From contig JAXMDK010000005.1 of NCBI GenBank assembly GCA_046348855.1, forward strand, positions 62,001 through 126,000: a stretch of 64,000 bases of DNA, in the 5' to 3' direction. Shown here piece by piece: positions 50,081-58,224 of the stretch; the first letter of the stretch is position 1; the number at the start of each line of letters is the position of its first letter. Both the position numbers and the translations under genes were made by a program. The stretch comes from TMP-24 sp046348855. Its GTDB lineage: Bacteria > Pseudomonadota > Alphaproteobacteria > Rhodobacterales > Rhodobacteraceae. Under the pieces are notes generated by a model. It was given only the letters and a program-made list of their open reading frames with translations. It had not been told where the DNA came from and searched no databases.

Positions 50081-51055
50081 CTACTCGCTGGCGAAGACCA
50101 TGTCGATCATCGCCTGGGTGCCGCGGGCGTCCTCGAGGCGCCAGGGATAGGGCGCGCCGTCGCGGATGGTGCGGCAGAAGGCCTCGACCTGGTTGCGATA
50201 CTGGCGCACGCCGGGGAAGCGTTCGATGTGATCGGCCTGGCCGGGGCGCAGCATGTGCAGTTGCGCCTCGGCAAAGAGACCGGCGTTGAACGGGCCGGTC
50301 ATGCGGATCAGGCCGCCCTCGCCCTGGAAGACCACTTCCTGCCGGGGCGGCAGCCGCATCGAGGTCATCGCCCCGTAGGTGAAGCGCCCGCCCGGCCCCT
50401 CCATCTCGGCCCAGACGCGGGCGAACACGTCGACGCCCTGTTCGCGCCGGATCTCCGACCGCATCGTCACGGGTTCGGCCCCGGTCACCCAACGCACCGA
50501 GCCATAGGTATAGACCCCGATGTCGGGGATCGAGCCGCCGCCGGTTTCCGGGCGGTTGCGGATGTTGCCGGGATCGCCGCGGTTGTCATAACTGAAAGCC
50601 GCGTCGGCGTGCAGGATGCGCCCGATGGCGCCTTCGGCGATCAGCTGGCGGGCGCGCTGCCACTGGGGATGATGGACGATCATGTAGGCTTCGGTCGCCA
50701 TCAGGCCGGTCTTGTCGCGCAGCGCGATTAGCGCGTCGATCTGGTCGGCCTTCAGCGCGATGGGCTTTTCGGTTAGCACATGCTTGCCGGCCAGAAGCGC
50801 CTTCTGCGTCCATTCGACATGCAGATGGTTCGGCAAAGGAACATAGACCGCCTCAATCGCCGGATCGGCCAGAAGCGCGTCATAGTCGGCATGCACCTTC
50901 AGATCGGGGCAAAAGGCGCGGAAGCCGTCGGCGCGCGCCGGGTCCGAGGTGGCAAGCGCGGCCAGCCGCGCCCCTTCGGCTTCGTGGATGGCGCGGGCCA
51001 TGTGTTCGCGGGCGAATTTTGCAGCGCCGAGAACGCCCCAGTTGACCGGTTTCAT
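50081..51055 (-). CDS. Gfo/Idh/MocA family oxidoreductase
   Basis: This 324-residue NAD(P)-dependent sugar/cyclitol dehydrogenase-like protein has the nucleotide-binding opening WGVLGAAKFAREHMARAIHE, then YVPLPNHLHVEWTQKALLAG and the active-site motif HVLTEKPIALKADQID with the conserved Lys. The C-terminal domain has GGGSIPDIGVYTYGSVRWVT. The substrate cannot be told from sequence. It stands alone between the host-attachment gene (79 bp) and the PmtA gene. Confidence 0.9.
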   Translation of the reverse strand: MKPVNWGVLGAAKFAREHMARAIHEAEGARLAALATSDPARADGFRAFCPDLKVHADYDALLADPAIEAVYVPLPNHLHVEWTQKALLAGKHVLTEKPIALKADQIDALIALRDKTGLMATEAYMIVHHPQWQRARQLIAEGAIGRILHADAAFSYDNRGDPGNIRNRPETGGGSIPDIGVYTYGSVRWVTGAEPVTMRSEIRREQGVDVFARVWAEMEGPGGRFTYGAMTSMRLPPRQEVVFQGEGGLIRMTGPFNAGLFAEAQLHMLRPGQADHIERFPGVRQYRNQVEAFCRTIRDGAPYPWRLEDARGTQAMIDMVFASE

Positions 51056-51124
51056 CGCAGCCTCCGCCGATTTCGTCGCCGTTAACGCTAGCAGCCGGGC
51101 GATCGCGCCGCAATGGCGGGCGGA

Positions 51125-51742
51125 TCAGGGGTCGCGGCGCAGGACCAGGAGCGTCATCAGCCCGACGGGGGGCAGACGCCGTTCGGCCACAACGCTCAGG
51201 CCCGGCACGCCGGACAGTTCGTCGCGGCAGAAATCGGCGTGCCAGCCCAGCCGGTCGGCATGGCGGGCGGCCAGACGCTCGACCCGGCCCTTCAGGCCGC
51301 GGCCCGAGGCGAAATGGGTGGTGATGACGATCTCGCCGCCCGGCCGCGTGACGCGGGCCATTTCGGCCAGCACCCGGCGGGGTTCGGGCACCACCGACAT
51401 GACATGCATCGCCGCCACCACGTCGAAGCTGGCGTCGGCGAAGGCCAGATGGCGGGCATCCATCCGGTACAGTGCCTTTACCTGCTTCAGCCCCCGGGCG
51501 CGGACCCGGTCGCGGGCGCGGTCGAGCATGTCCTGGCTGAAGTCGATGCCGGTGATATCGACCCCTGCGCCATAGAGCGGCAGCGCCAGCCCGGTGCCGA
51601 CGCCCACCTCGAGCACGCTGCCGCCGCGCCGGCTGATGTAGCCGGTCGCCCGGCGCCGGCCGCTGCCGGTGGCTGCCCCGAACAGCAGGTCATAGACCGG
51701 CGCCCAGCGGGCATAGGTCGTGCTGATTGCATCAATCTCCAT
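51125..51742 (-). CDS. pmtA: phosphatidylethanolamine N-methyltransferase, PmtA type
   Basis: This 205-residue class I SAM methyltransferase has motif I SVLEVGVGTGLALPLYGAGV, motif II/III region DVVAAMHVMSVVPEPRRVLA and TRPGGEIVITTHFASGRG. The YARWAPVYDLLFGAATGSGR opening and VLEVGVGTGLALP match the Rhodobacter PmtA subtype, which methylates PE three times to phosphatidylcholine. It overlaps pssA by 11 bp, the last gene of psd-pssA-pmtA. A ubiquinone-type methyltransferase is the alternative but the lipid context argues against it. Confidence 0.88.
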   Translation of the reverse strand: MEIDAISTTYARWAPVYDLLFGAATGSGRRRATGYISRRGGSVLEVGVGTGLALPLYGAGVDITGIDFSQDMLDRARDRVRARGLKQVKALYRMDARHLAFADASFDVVAAMHVMSVVPEPRRVLAEMARVTRPGGEIVITTHFASGRGLKGRVERLAARHADRLGWHADFCRDELSGVPGLSVVAERRLPPVGLMTLLVLRRDP

Positions 51743-52493
51743 CGGGGCGCTCCGCCGTTTCGGCTGGCCTGCGGCTGGCCCGCCAGGACAGGACCAGCCC
51801 GAACAAGTATACCACATCAAAGCAGAGCAGAGTCTGCCACGGATAGACCGCCAGCATCGTGACGATGGCGGTGACGCCGATCAGCACGAAGCGCACATGT
51901 TCGGCGTAGATCGTGGTCTTGAGCGAAAAGGTCGGCCAGCGACTGACCATCAGCGCACCTGACAGCACCAGCCACAGCGCCGCGCCCTGGGCCGGGACCG
52001 GCGCCGTCAGATGTAGGGCACGCGCCAGAAACAGCGGCCCCAGCGCCAGAAGCGCGCCGGCCGGCGAAGGAACCCCGGTGAAGAACCGCTTGTCGGCCGG
52101 CGTGTCGCTTTTGGCGCCGACGTTGAAGCGCGCCAGCCGCAGGACGCAGCAGAGCGCATAGACCAGGACCGCCGCCCACCCGATCTCGTCGGCGGGCTCC
52201 AGCGCCCAGAAATACAGGATCATCGCCGGGGTCACGCCGAAGTTGACGAAATCGGCCAGCGAATCGAGTTCCGCCCCGATCGGGCTTTCACTGCCCAAAG
52301 CCCGCGCCAGCCGCCCGTCGACCCCGTCGAGCACCGCCGCCAAAATCACCAGCCCCACCGCCTGGTTGAAGGCGCCGAAGGCGGCCATGCGGATCGCCGT
52401 CAGGCCGGCGCAGATGGCGCCAAGCGTCAGGGCATTGGGCAGAAGCTGGACCAGCGGCAGTTCGGCGCGAGGTTTGCGGACGGCGCGCACCAT
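51732..52493 (-). CDS. pssA: CDP-diacylglycerol--serine O-phosphatidyltransferase
   Basis: This 253-residue multi-helix CDP-alcohol phosphatidyltransferase shows the full signature DG-x2-AR-x8-G-x3-D-x3-D in DGRLARALGSESPIGAELD followed by SLAD. The opening VQLLPNALTLGAICAGLTAI and RFNVGAKSDTPADKRFFTGV are of the bacterial membrane type II PssA. It makes phosphatidylserine from CDP-diacylglycerol and serine. The start is ATG 52493, five bases after psd; a GTG at 52514 is possible. It feeds Psd and is coupled to pmtA. Confidence 0.95.
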   Translation of the reverse strand: MVRAVRKPRAELPLVQLLPNALTLGAICAGLTAIRMAAFGAFNQAVGLVILAAVLDGVDGRLARALGSESPIGAELDSLADFVNFGVTPAMILYFWALEPADEIGWAAVLVYALCCVLRLARFNVGAKSDTPADKRFFTGVPSPAGALLALGPLFLARALHLTAPVPAQGAALWLVLSGALMVSRWPTFSLKTTIYAEHVRFVLIGVTAIVTMLAVYPWQTLLCFDVVYLFGLVLSWRASRRPAETAERPDGD

Positions 52494-52498
52494 TACGG

Positions 52499-53191
52499 TC
52501 AGTCCCGGCGGCACTGGGGCGCGACCTGCGGCCCGTCGAGGCTGGCGATCACGCTTTCGCCCGCCACCATCGTCTGGCCGAGGCTGACCAGGGGCTGCAC
52601 CCCCGCCGGCAGGTAGACGTCAAGGCGCGAGCCGAAGCGGATCAGCCCGAACCGCTCGCCCCGGCGCAGTGCGAGGCCGGGCGCCGACCAGCAGACGATC
52701 CGCCGCGCGATCAGGCCGGCGATCTGCACCACGGCGATCTGCCGCCCATCAGCCAGGTCGATGCGCAGGGCGTTGCGTTCGTTATCCTCGCTGGCCTTGT
52801 CGAGCGAGGCGTTCAGGAACTTGCCGGGCCGGTAGGCGACCGCGCCGACCCGACCTTCGCAGGGCGCGCGGTTCACATGGCAGTTGAAGACGCTCATGAA
52901 CACCGACACCCGGGTCAGCGGCTCGGCCGGCAGGCCCAGCCCCTCGGGCGGAACAGCCGGACCGATCAGCGACACCACCCCGTCGGCGGGGCTGACCACC
53001 AGCCCGTCGGCGAGCGGCACCGAGCGCACCGGATCGCGGAAGAAGTAGTAGCACCAGACGGTGACGCCCAGCGCCGCCCAGCCCAGGGGATGCCAGATCA
53101 GGAACAGGACCGCCGTGACCAGGGCGAAGATCGCCACGAAGCGGCGCCCCTCGGGATGCATCGGCGGCAGAACGCTGTCGATCAATCTCAT
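52499..53191 (-). CDS. psd: phosphatidylserine decarboxylase proenzyme (short form)
   Basis: This 230-residue short-form PSD has one or two N-terminal helices (VAIFALVTAVLFLIWHPLGW), then LVVSPADGVVSLIGPA, VFMSVFNCHVNRAPCEGRVG and the cleavage site GLIRFGSRLDVYLP, where GS is cut and Ser becomes the pyruvoyl cofactor. It turns PS into PE at the inner membrane. First gene of the psd-pssA-pmtA run; 173 bp of gap separates it from rpoH, with a hairpin between. Confidence 0.94.
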   Translation of the reverse strand: MRLIDSVLPPMHPEGRRFVAIFALVTAVLFLIWHPLGWAALGVTVWCYYFFRDPVRSVPLADGLVVSPADGVVSLIGPAVPPEGLGLPAEPLTRVSVFMSVFNCHVNRAPCEGRVGAVAYRPGKFLNASLDKASEDNERNALRIDLADGRQIAVVQIAGLIARRIVCWSAPGLALRRGERFGLIRFGSRLDVYLPAGVQPLVSLGQTMVAGESVIASLDGPQVAPQCRRD

Positions 53192-53304
53192 TCTGGCAGG
53201 CTCATGCGGATACCTTTTCGCAACTCTCGGGCGATGACCTAGCCGGGCGCGCCGAAATGCACAAGCATCATAGTTACTTGCGACGCTTCATCGCCTGTCC
53301 GCGA

Positions 53305-53330
53305 CATCGGCCCTGCCGCGAGGGCCGATG
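53305..53330. terminator. hairpin between rpoH and psd
   Basis: CATCGGCCCT, GCCGCG, AGGGCCGATG form a perfect 10-bp stem followed on the plus strand by GATTTTGTTC. It lies 35 bp after the rpoH stop (minus strand). The T-rich side is on the plus strand, so for rpoH it would act as a hairpin without a strong U-run, or as a bidirectional terminator. Confidence 0.55.
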
Positions 53331-53364
53331 GATTTTGTTCGGAGGCCGCGCCGGCGGCCGACGC

Positions 53365-54261
53365 TCAGGCCGGGGCCAGCATGCCCTTTTCACGCGCCAG
53401 CTCGCGCATGCGCGCCTGCAGCTTTTCAAAGGCTCGGACCTCGATCTGGCGGATGCGTTCGCGGCTGACGTCATATTGCTCCGACAGTTCTTCCAGCGTC
53501 ACAGGCTCGTCCTGCAGGCGGCGCTGCATCAGGATGTGCTTTTCGCGGTCGTTCAGCGTGTCCATCGCGCTCAGCAGCATGGCGCGGCGGGCATCCAGTT
53601 CCTCGCTTTCGGCATAGGCGGCAGCCTGGTCGGCATCCTCGTCCTCCAGCCAGTCCTGCCATTGCGACGTCGATTCGCCGTCCGAACCGACCGAGGCGTT
53701 CAGCGAAGCGTCCGACCCCGCGAGCCGGCGGTTCATGTCGATGACCTCGTCCTCGGTCACGTTCAGGTCATGGGCGATCCGGGCGACGTTTTCCGGCCTG
53801 AGGTCGCCTTCCTCGAGCGCGCCGATCTTGGACTTGGCCTTCCTGAGGTTGAAGAACAGCTTCTTCTGGGCCGAGGTGGTGCCCAGCTTCACCAGCGACC
53901 ACGACCGCAGGATATATTCCTGGATCGAGGCGCGGATCCACCACATCGCATAGGTCGCAAGGCGGAAGCCGCGTTCGGGATCGAACCGCTTGACCGCCTG
54001 CATCAGGCCGACGTTGGCCTCGGACACGACTTCGGCCTGCGGCAGGCCATAGCCGCGATAGCCCATGGCGATCTTGGCCGCGAGCCGCAGGTGCGACGTG
54101 ACCATCTTGTGCGCGGCGCCGGCATCCTGGTGATCGACCCAACGCTTGGCCAGCATGTATTCTTCCTCGGGTTCCAGAAGCGGGAACTTGCGGATTTCCT
54201 GCAGATAGCGGTTCAGGCCCTGTTCGGGGCTGGGTGCGGGAAGGTTGGCATAGCTCGTCAT
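53365..54261 (-). CDS. rpoH: RNA polymerase heat-shock sigma factor RpoH
   Basis: The sigma-70-family protein has 298 residues, the usual RpoH size. Region 1.2/2 reads GLNRYLQEIRKFPLLEPEEE, region 2.4 core RGFRLATYAMWWIRASIQEY with ILRSWSLVKLGTT, which is typical of RpoH. Region 3 is QKKLFFNLRKAKSKIGALEE and region 4.2 HTH VTLEELSEQYDVSRERIRQI. It directs heat-shock and, in Rhodobacteraceae, oxidative/singlet-oxygen response genes. Two RpoH paralogues are common in this lineage; this appears to be the RpoH I type but that is a guess. The promoter region is 212 bp upstream. Confidence 0.95.
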   Translation of the reverse strand: MTSYANLPAPSPEQGLNRYLQEIRKFPLLEPEEEYMLAKRWVDHQDAGAAHKMVTSHLRLAAKIAMGYRGYGLPQAEVVSEANVGLMQAVKRFDPERGFRLATYAMWWIRASIQEYILRSWSLVKLGTTSAQKKLFFNLRKAKSKIGALEEGDLRPENVARIAHDLNVTEDEVIDMNRRLAGSDASLNASVGSDGESTSQWQDWLEDEDADQAAAYAESEELDARRAMLLSAMDTLNDREKHILMQRRLQDEPVTLEELSEQYDVSRERIRQIEVRAFEKLQARMRELAREKGMLAPA

Positions 54262-54416
54262 CGGTGACCCTTTCCTCGGCGGGGACAGGGCAATCTATGT
54301 GCGCCCTTGCCCCCTTGCAAGGCCCCGGCCGGTTCGTCCGGCGACGGGGCAACGGACCGTTGGCAGCAAAAGGTTAGCGCATGGTTGCAGCGGCGCAACC
54401 CGGCGCGGCGCCTATG

Positions 54417-54422
54417 TGTCAA
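54417..54422 (-). promoter_or_regulatory. candidate rpoH -35 element
   Basis: TTGACA on the minus strand lies about 155 bp before the rpoH start, in the gap after rluD. The expected -10 position (54394-54399) reads GGTTGC, weak, but Rhodobacteraceae promoters often have poor -10 boxes. Evidence is limited to the -35 hexamer. Confidence 0.25.
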
Positions 54423-54473
54423 CCCGTCACGGCGATGTCACCGCCCGTGTGCCGCGGCCCACCGGCGGGCGCG

Positions 54474-55520
54474 TCAGGCCGGCGGACCGGCGCGCAACAG
54501 ATCGACAAGCCCGCGGAAATCCGCCGGCAGCGGGCTTTCGAACGACAGCTCCGCCCCGGTGACCGGGTGGACGAATCCGAGCGTGGCGGCATGAAGTGCC
54601 TGGCGCGGAAAGGCCGCCGCCGCGTCGGCCGCCGCCGCCCCCACCGCGCGGGGCGACAGCTTGCGCCGCCCGCCATAGGTCTGGTCGCCAATCAGCCCGT
54701 GGCCGGCATGAGCCATGTGCACCCGGATCTGGTGGGTGCGCCCGGTTTCCAGCCAGCATTCGATCAGGCTGGCGGCGGGGGGCATGCCGAAGGACTCGAG
54801 CACCCGCGCCCGCGTCACCGCATGGCGGCCGCCGTGGAACAGAACCGCCTGGCGCTGGCGGTCGGTCTTGTGGCGGGCGAGTTGCGTGGCGATGCGCAGG
54901 ATGCCGGCGCCCTCGAAGGTCAGGCCCTTGACGCCGCGCAAGCGGGGATCGGCGGCGTCGGGAAGGCCGTGGACCAGCGCCAGATAGCGGCGGTTGACCG
55001 TGTGCTTTTCGAACTGCGCGGCGAGTCCGTGATGCGCCCGGTCGGACTTGGCCACCACCAGAAGCCCGGTCGTGTCCTTGTCGATGCGGTGGACGATGCC
55101 GGGGCGCCGCTCGCCTCCCACCCCCGACAGCGTGTCGCCGCAATGGTGCAGAAGCGCGTTGACCAGCGTGCCGGAATGCGATCCCGGTGCCGGATGGACG
55201 ACCATCCCCGCCGGCTTGTCGATGACGATCAGGTCGTCGTCTTCCCAGACCACCGCCAGTTCGATAGCCTCGGGCGCGGTTTCCACCTCGGCCGCCGGGC
55301 CGACGGCGATGCGGTAGACCTCGCCCTCCGTCACCCGCGCCTTGGCGTCGGTCACCGGCTGGCCGTCGCGGCTGACCGCGCCTTCTGCCAGCAGCCGGGC
55401 CAGTCGCGACCGCGACAGGGCCGCTTCTTCTGGAACATCGCGCGCCAAGGCCTTATCAAGCCGGTCGGGCGGGTTCGCCCCGATTGTCACAGCGATGGAG
55501 GCGCGGACGATGTCCGACAT
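54474..55520 (-). CDS. rluD: RluA/RluD family 23S rRNA pseudouridine synthase
   Basis: The protein has 348 residues. An N-terminal S4-like domain (RLDKALARDVPEEAALSRSR, then LLAEGAVSRDGQPVTDAKAR) precedes the synthase fold with VIDKPAGMVVHPAPGSHSGT, the catalytic HRIDKDTTGLLVVAKSD (Asp nucleophile) and WLETGRTHQIRVHMAHAGH. It probably modifies uridines of helix 69 or elsewhere in 23S rRNA. The ATG at 55520 lies inside the 5' end of a divergent gene starting at 55510, so the two starts overlap by 11 bp. Confidence 0.93.
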   Translation of the reverse strand: MSDIVRASIAVTIGANPPDRLDKALARDVPEEAALSRSRLARLLAEGAVSRDGQPVTDAKARVTEGEVYRIAVGPAAEVETAPEAIELAVVWEDDDLIVIDKPAGMVVHPAPGSHSGTLVNALLHHCGDTLSGVGGERRPGIVHRIDKDTTGLLVVAKSDRAHHGLAAQFEKHTVNRRYLALVHGLPDAADPRLRGVKGLTFEGAGILRIATQLARHKTDRQRQAVLFHGGRHAVTRARVLESFGMPPAASLIECWLETGRTHQIRVHMAHAGHGLIGDQTYGGRRKLSPRAVGAAAADAAAAFPRQALHAATLGFVHPVTGAELSFESPLPADFRGLVDLLRAGPPA

Positions 55521-55839
55521 GAAGGATGCTCCGGCTTCGGACGCCCGGTTGCCGCCCGATCTGGTGTTTCTGAAACGGCTGGTGACGGTGCTGACCGTGA
55601 CCATGATCCTCGGCCTCATAATCGTGATCGGGCTGCTTGTCACCCGGCTGGGCGGGCTCAGGACCGGGCCCGAGGCACTGTTGCCGGCGCATCTGAGCCT
55701 GCCGGACGGGGCGAAGGCGCAGGCGGTGACGCTGGGCAAGGGCTGGGTGGCGGTGGTGACCGACCACGACGAGATCGTGATCCTCGACGCCGCGACCGGC
55801 GCGGTGCGCCAGCGCGTGACGCTGAGCTCCGGCGGCTGA
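55510..55839 (+). CDS. DUF6476-family membrane-anchored protein
   Basis: The protein has 109 residues. A short hydrophilic N-terminus (MSDMKDAPASDARLPPDLVF) precedes one transmembrane helix (TVLTVTMILGLIIVIGLLVT) and a small soluble domain (VTLGKGWVAVVTDHDEIVIL) facing the periplasm. It resembles a family of small proteins conserved in Rhodobacteraceae next to rluD. GGAGG lies nine bases before ATG 55510. The start overlaps that of rluD by 11 bp on the opposite strand. Confidence 0.8.
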   Translation: MSDMKDAPASDARLPPDLVFLKRLVTVLTVTMILGLIIVIGLLVTRLGGLRTGPEALLPAHLSLPDGAKAQAVTLGKGWVAVVTDHDEIVILDAATGAVRQRVTLSSGG

Positions 55840-55922
55840 GGCCCGGCAACGCCGGACCCCGGAGGTTTGCCCGACGTTTGCCCCTTGCAATGCCCGCCCC
55901 GCCCCGCTAAATGCCCCCCAAC

Positions 55923-55999
55923 GGACCCGTAGCTCAGCTGGATAGAGCATCAGACTACGAATCTGAGGGTCGGGCGTTCGAATCGCTCCGGGTCCGCCA
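55923..55999 (+). tRNA. tRNA-Arg (ACG anticodon)
   Basis: A 77-nt tRNA with encoded CCA. Acceptor GGACCCG pairs with CGGGTCC; D-arm GCTC...GAGC; anticodon stem CAGA/TCTG with loop CTACGAA, anticodon ACG; T-arm GGGCG-TTCGAAT-CGCTC. The A of ACG would be deaminated to inosine. Confidence 0.96.
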
Positions 56000-56165
56000 T
56001 TCCCCAGACATCAAGCAGCGCACGGCCGATTGGCCGGTGTGATGCCGTGCGCGGCTGCTGGAGTCCTCCTGCACATTCCGGGCCGCACGGTCTGAGACAG
56101 ATCACTATGACAACGCCCACGCACGTGGCGGCCACTTGGCACAAGTCACTGATTTCCTGAGAGAA
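56000..56165. other. 166-bp spacer between tRNA-Arg and tRNA-His
   Basis: No coding frame or RNA is recognised. The tRNA genes are convergent (plus and minus strand), so the spacer holds both 3' ends. No strong T-run terminator is apparent. Confidence 0.5.
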
Positions 56166-56242
56166 TGGTACCGCCTCCCCGGCTCGAACGGGGGACCCCC
56201 AGATCCACAATCTGGTGCTCTAACCAACTGAGCTAAGGCGGC
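56166..56242 (-). tRNA. tRNA-His (GTG anticodon), lacking encoded G-1, with A73
   Basis: A 77-nt tRNA with encoded CCA. Read 5'-3' on the minus strand: acceptor GCCGCCT with AGGCGGT, a G1-U72 wobble pair; D-arm GCTC...GAGC; anticodon stem CCAGA/TCTGG with loop TTGTGGA, anticodon GTG; T-arm CCCCG/CGGGG. The base before position 1 is T, not G, and position 73 is A, not C. This is the divergent alphaproteobacterial tRNA-His type, read by its own HisRS variant. Confidence 0.96.
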
Positions 56243-56417
56243 ACTGACGGGGCATTTACCCCCTGCCCCCCGCGATTGCAAGAGGATGATCCCGGCCCGC
56301 GACGATTCGGGGACAGCGGCAGGCGCGCGGATCGGGGCGCCACCTTGCCAGCCGCGCGGTTCCGCGCTAGCGACAGGGGGCCGGCGCGAGCACCGGCCTC
56401 AGTCAGCGAGATTCCGC

Positions 56418-56633
56418 ATGGGTATCGACAAGCAAAGCGACATTGCCGCCAACATCCAGATCGGTCCGACCAACCTGGGGATGGTGCGCATCTACATCGA
56501 AGGCGAAGGCATCGACCTGCCGCTCGACTTCGAGCCGGACGAGGCCGAGGAGATCGCCGAGGAACTGATGGCCGCGGCCGATGCGGCGCGGGCGGCAGCC
56601 AAGGGCGGCAAGGGCAAGCCTAAGGCGCGCTGA
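56418..56633 (+). CDS. small conserved protein, DUF6324 type
   Basis: The 71-residue protein reads IAANIQIGPTNLGMVRIYIE, then LPLDFEPDEAEEIAEELMAA, with a Lys-rich tail (AKGGKGKPKAR). The strand-then-helix design and the opening are typical of a small family seen in Rhodobacteraceae. Function is unknown. It overlaps the convergent MmcB gene by 14 bp. Confidence 0.75.
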   Translation: MGIDKQSDIAANIQIGPTNLGMVRIYIEGEGIDLPLDFEPDEAEEIAEELMAAADAARAAAKGGKGKPKAR

Positions 56634-57105
56634 AGCCGTCGGGCGTCACGCCGGGGTCGCGCGCGGCCTGAAGCCTGAGCGCCGCATGGCGGGCGAAGCG
56701 GGTCAGCATCGCCTTGCGCCGGGCGCCGGCCAGGGGCGACTCGGGGCCCATGCGCAGGATTTCGGCATCATAGCCGTCGGCCAGGATCAGGCCGGTCTCG
56801 GCGGGCAACAGTTCGGCGGGAAAGTCGGCGTCCACCGCCCAGAAAAAGCGGTCGGCCCATTCCAGGTAGTTCTGCCACTTGCGGTCGGCCGCATAGTCGG
56901 CGCGGCCGGACTTGCATTCGATGATCCAGATTTCGCCCTTCGGTCCCAGCGCCATCACGTCGACGCGCAGGCCCGGCGCGGGCACCAGCTCCTCGACCGT
57001 GGCAAAGCCGTGGGTCAGCAGGTGGCGGCAGACGCCGCGCGCAAGGATCCGGCCGGGCGGAAGATCAAGTTGCATGGCCAACTTATGAACGAAAGGTGAA
57101 CGCAT
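56620..57105 (-). CDS. MmcB family DNA repair/nuclease-like protein
   Basis: This 161-residue protein has a PD-(D/E)xK-like core: VEELVPAPGLRVDVMALGPK, then EIWIIECKSGRADYAADRKW with the E-x-K pair (IIECKSG), and NYLEWADRFFWAVDADFPAE. MmcB is a conserved alphaproteobacterial protein linked to mitomycin C resistance in Caulobacter; its activity is thought to be nucleolytic. The start (ATG 57105) is uncertain; ATG 57075 is an alternative with no better site. Confidence 0.85.
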   Translation of the reverse strand: MRSPFVHKLAMQLDLPPGRILARGVCRHLLTHGFATVEELVPAPGLRVDVMALGPKGEIWIIECKSGRADYAADRKWQNYLEWADRFFWAVDADFPAELLPAETGLILADGYDAEILRMGPESPLAGARRKAMLTRFARHAALRLQAARDPGVTPDGFSAP

Positions 57106-57277
57106 GGCAAGATGGCCGTGAACGCCGGACTTGCACCCTGCGCGGCGCGGGCCTATTTTCGGAACCGGCGGGTCTGCTCTTGTCGTGTCGGACACTTTTC
57201 CAGTGGCCGATAAGCATTTCCGAGGGAGCTGGCTCTGCCAGGGTTCCGGCCCTGGTATCTGGCGCCCACCTGATACG

Positions 57278-57625
57278 TCAGGCTCTCGGGAAATTCACGT
57301 CCGCACGCTTGCTGCGGTCCCCGCCACCTTCGGCCACCGCCGGCGCCAACAGGGCGCCGGATACGGGTGCGGGCAGGTTGCCGCGCGGGCCGCCGCCGTC
57401 TTCGCGTTCGGCCATGCCCATGACGGCGATCGCAAACTGGACCCCGGAAAAGACGATGGCGTTGGCCACGACCAGCATCCCGGCCGCCAGCATCCCGCCC
57501 TTGGTGGCACTTACCAGATGCCAGAGGTTGCCGACGTTCAGCGCCAGCAGCAGGCCGGTGAAGACCAGGGCCAGCGCGAAGCCGATGACGACATGGCGGA
57601 TATACAGGCGGACAAGCTGCGGCAT
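57278..57625 (-). CDS. small two-helix membrane protein
   Basis: The 115-residue protein has two hydrophobic helices (VIGFALALVFTGLLLALNVG; GGMLAAGMLVVANAIVFSGV) then FAIAVMGMAERED and a polar, Gly/Arg-rich tail. Codon use is like the neighbours. I do not know the family. Start ATG 57625; the upstream extension is Pro/Arg-rich. Confidence 0.65.
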   Translation of the reverse strand: MPQLVRLYIRHVVIGFALALVFTGLLLALNVGNLWHLVSATKGGMLAAGMLVVANAIVFSGVQFAIAVMGMAEREDGGGPRGNLPAPVSGALLAPAVAEGGGDRSKRADVNFPRA

Positions 57626-57735
57626 CGGATCATCACTCCGGGGCGCCGGGCGGCTGACGCCCGGCCAGGGACAAGCCATCCTACCGCCGCCGGCGCCGAA
57701 GGGAAAGGTGGCGAATGCCCCGGCCCTCCCCCGGC

Positions 57736-58200
57736 TCAGCTGGATTCGGTTTCCAGATGCAGCTTCATGTCCAGCAGCACCTTCTGGATGGCCAGCGTTT
57801 CGGCCAGCAGCCGCTTGGCTTCGTTGATGGTGATCTTGCCGTCCTCGATCGAGGCATTGTATTCGCCCATCAGCATGGCGAAGCGCTGGCTGAGCGCCAC
57901 CACGTCGGAATTGACCCCGCCCGCGCCGCTGTTGCGCCGTTCCTGATCGTAGCTGAGCGTGATGCCGCGCAGGTCGGCCAGCGCCGAGGTCACATGCGGA
58001 AAGCGCGAGGCGGCTTCCAGCGCCGCCACCACGTCGATGGGCATGAACCGGTCGGCATGTTCGGGATCGTCGGAATAGTAGCGCCCGAGCGTCGCCTTCG
58101 ACTTGCCCGACAGTGCCGACGCCGCCTCGATCCCGACCTCCTTGACCAAGGCCTCGCTGTGCCGCTTCAAATAGTTGCCCGCCGTCTTGACCACTTGCAT
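57736..58200 (-). CDS. conserved protein with HTH-like N-terminal region
   Basis: The 154-residue protein reads VGIEAASALSGKSKATLGRY, which has helix-turn-helix character, followed by MPIDVVAALEAASRFPHVTS, and a helical C-terminal part (MLMGEYNASIEDGKITINEA, KRLLAETLAIQKVLLDMKLH). It resembles hypothetical proteins of Rhodobacteraceae and some phage-type regulators. ATG 58200 follows GGAGAAAC. DNA binding is an inference. Confidence 0.7.
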   Translation of the reverse strand: MQVVKTAGNYLKRHSEALVKEVGIEAASALSGKSKATLGRYYSDDPEHADRFMPIDVVAALEAASRFPHVTSALADLRGITLSYDQERRNSGAGGVNSDVVALSQRFAMLMGEYNASIEDGKITINEAKRLLAETLAIQKVLLDMKLHLETESS

Positions 58201-58224
58201 GTTTCTCCGCTCACCCGCCGCCAC

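Noticed and set aside
56000..56210. Minus-strand open frame of 86 codons over tRNA-His
   Set aside because: It runs through the tRNA and has no start signal; such frames are common translations of tRNA genes.
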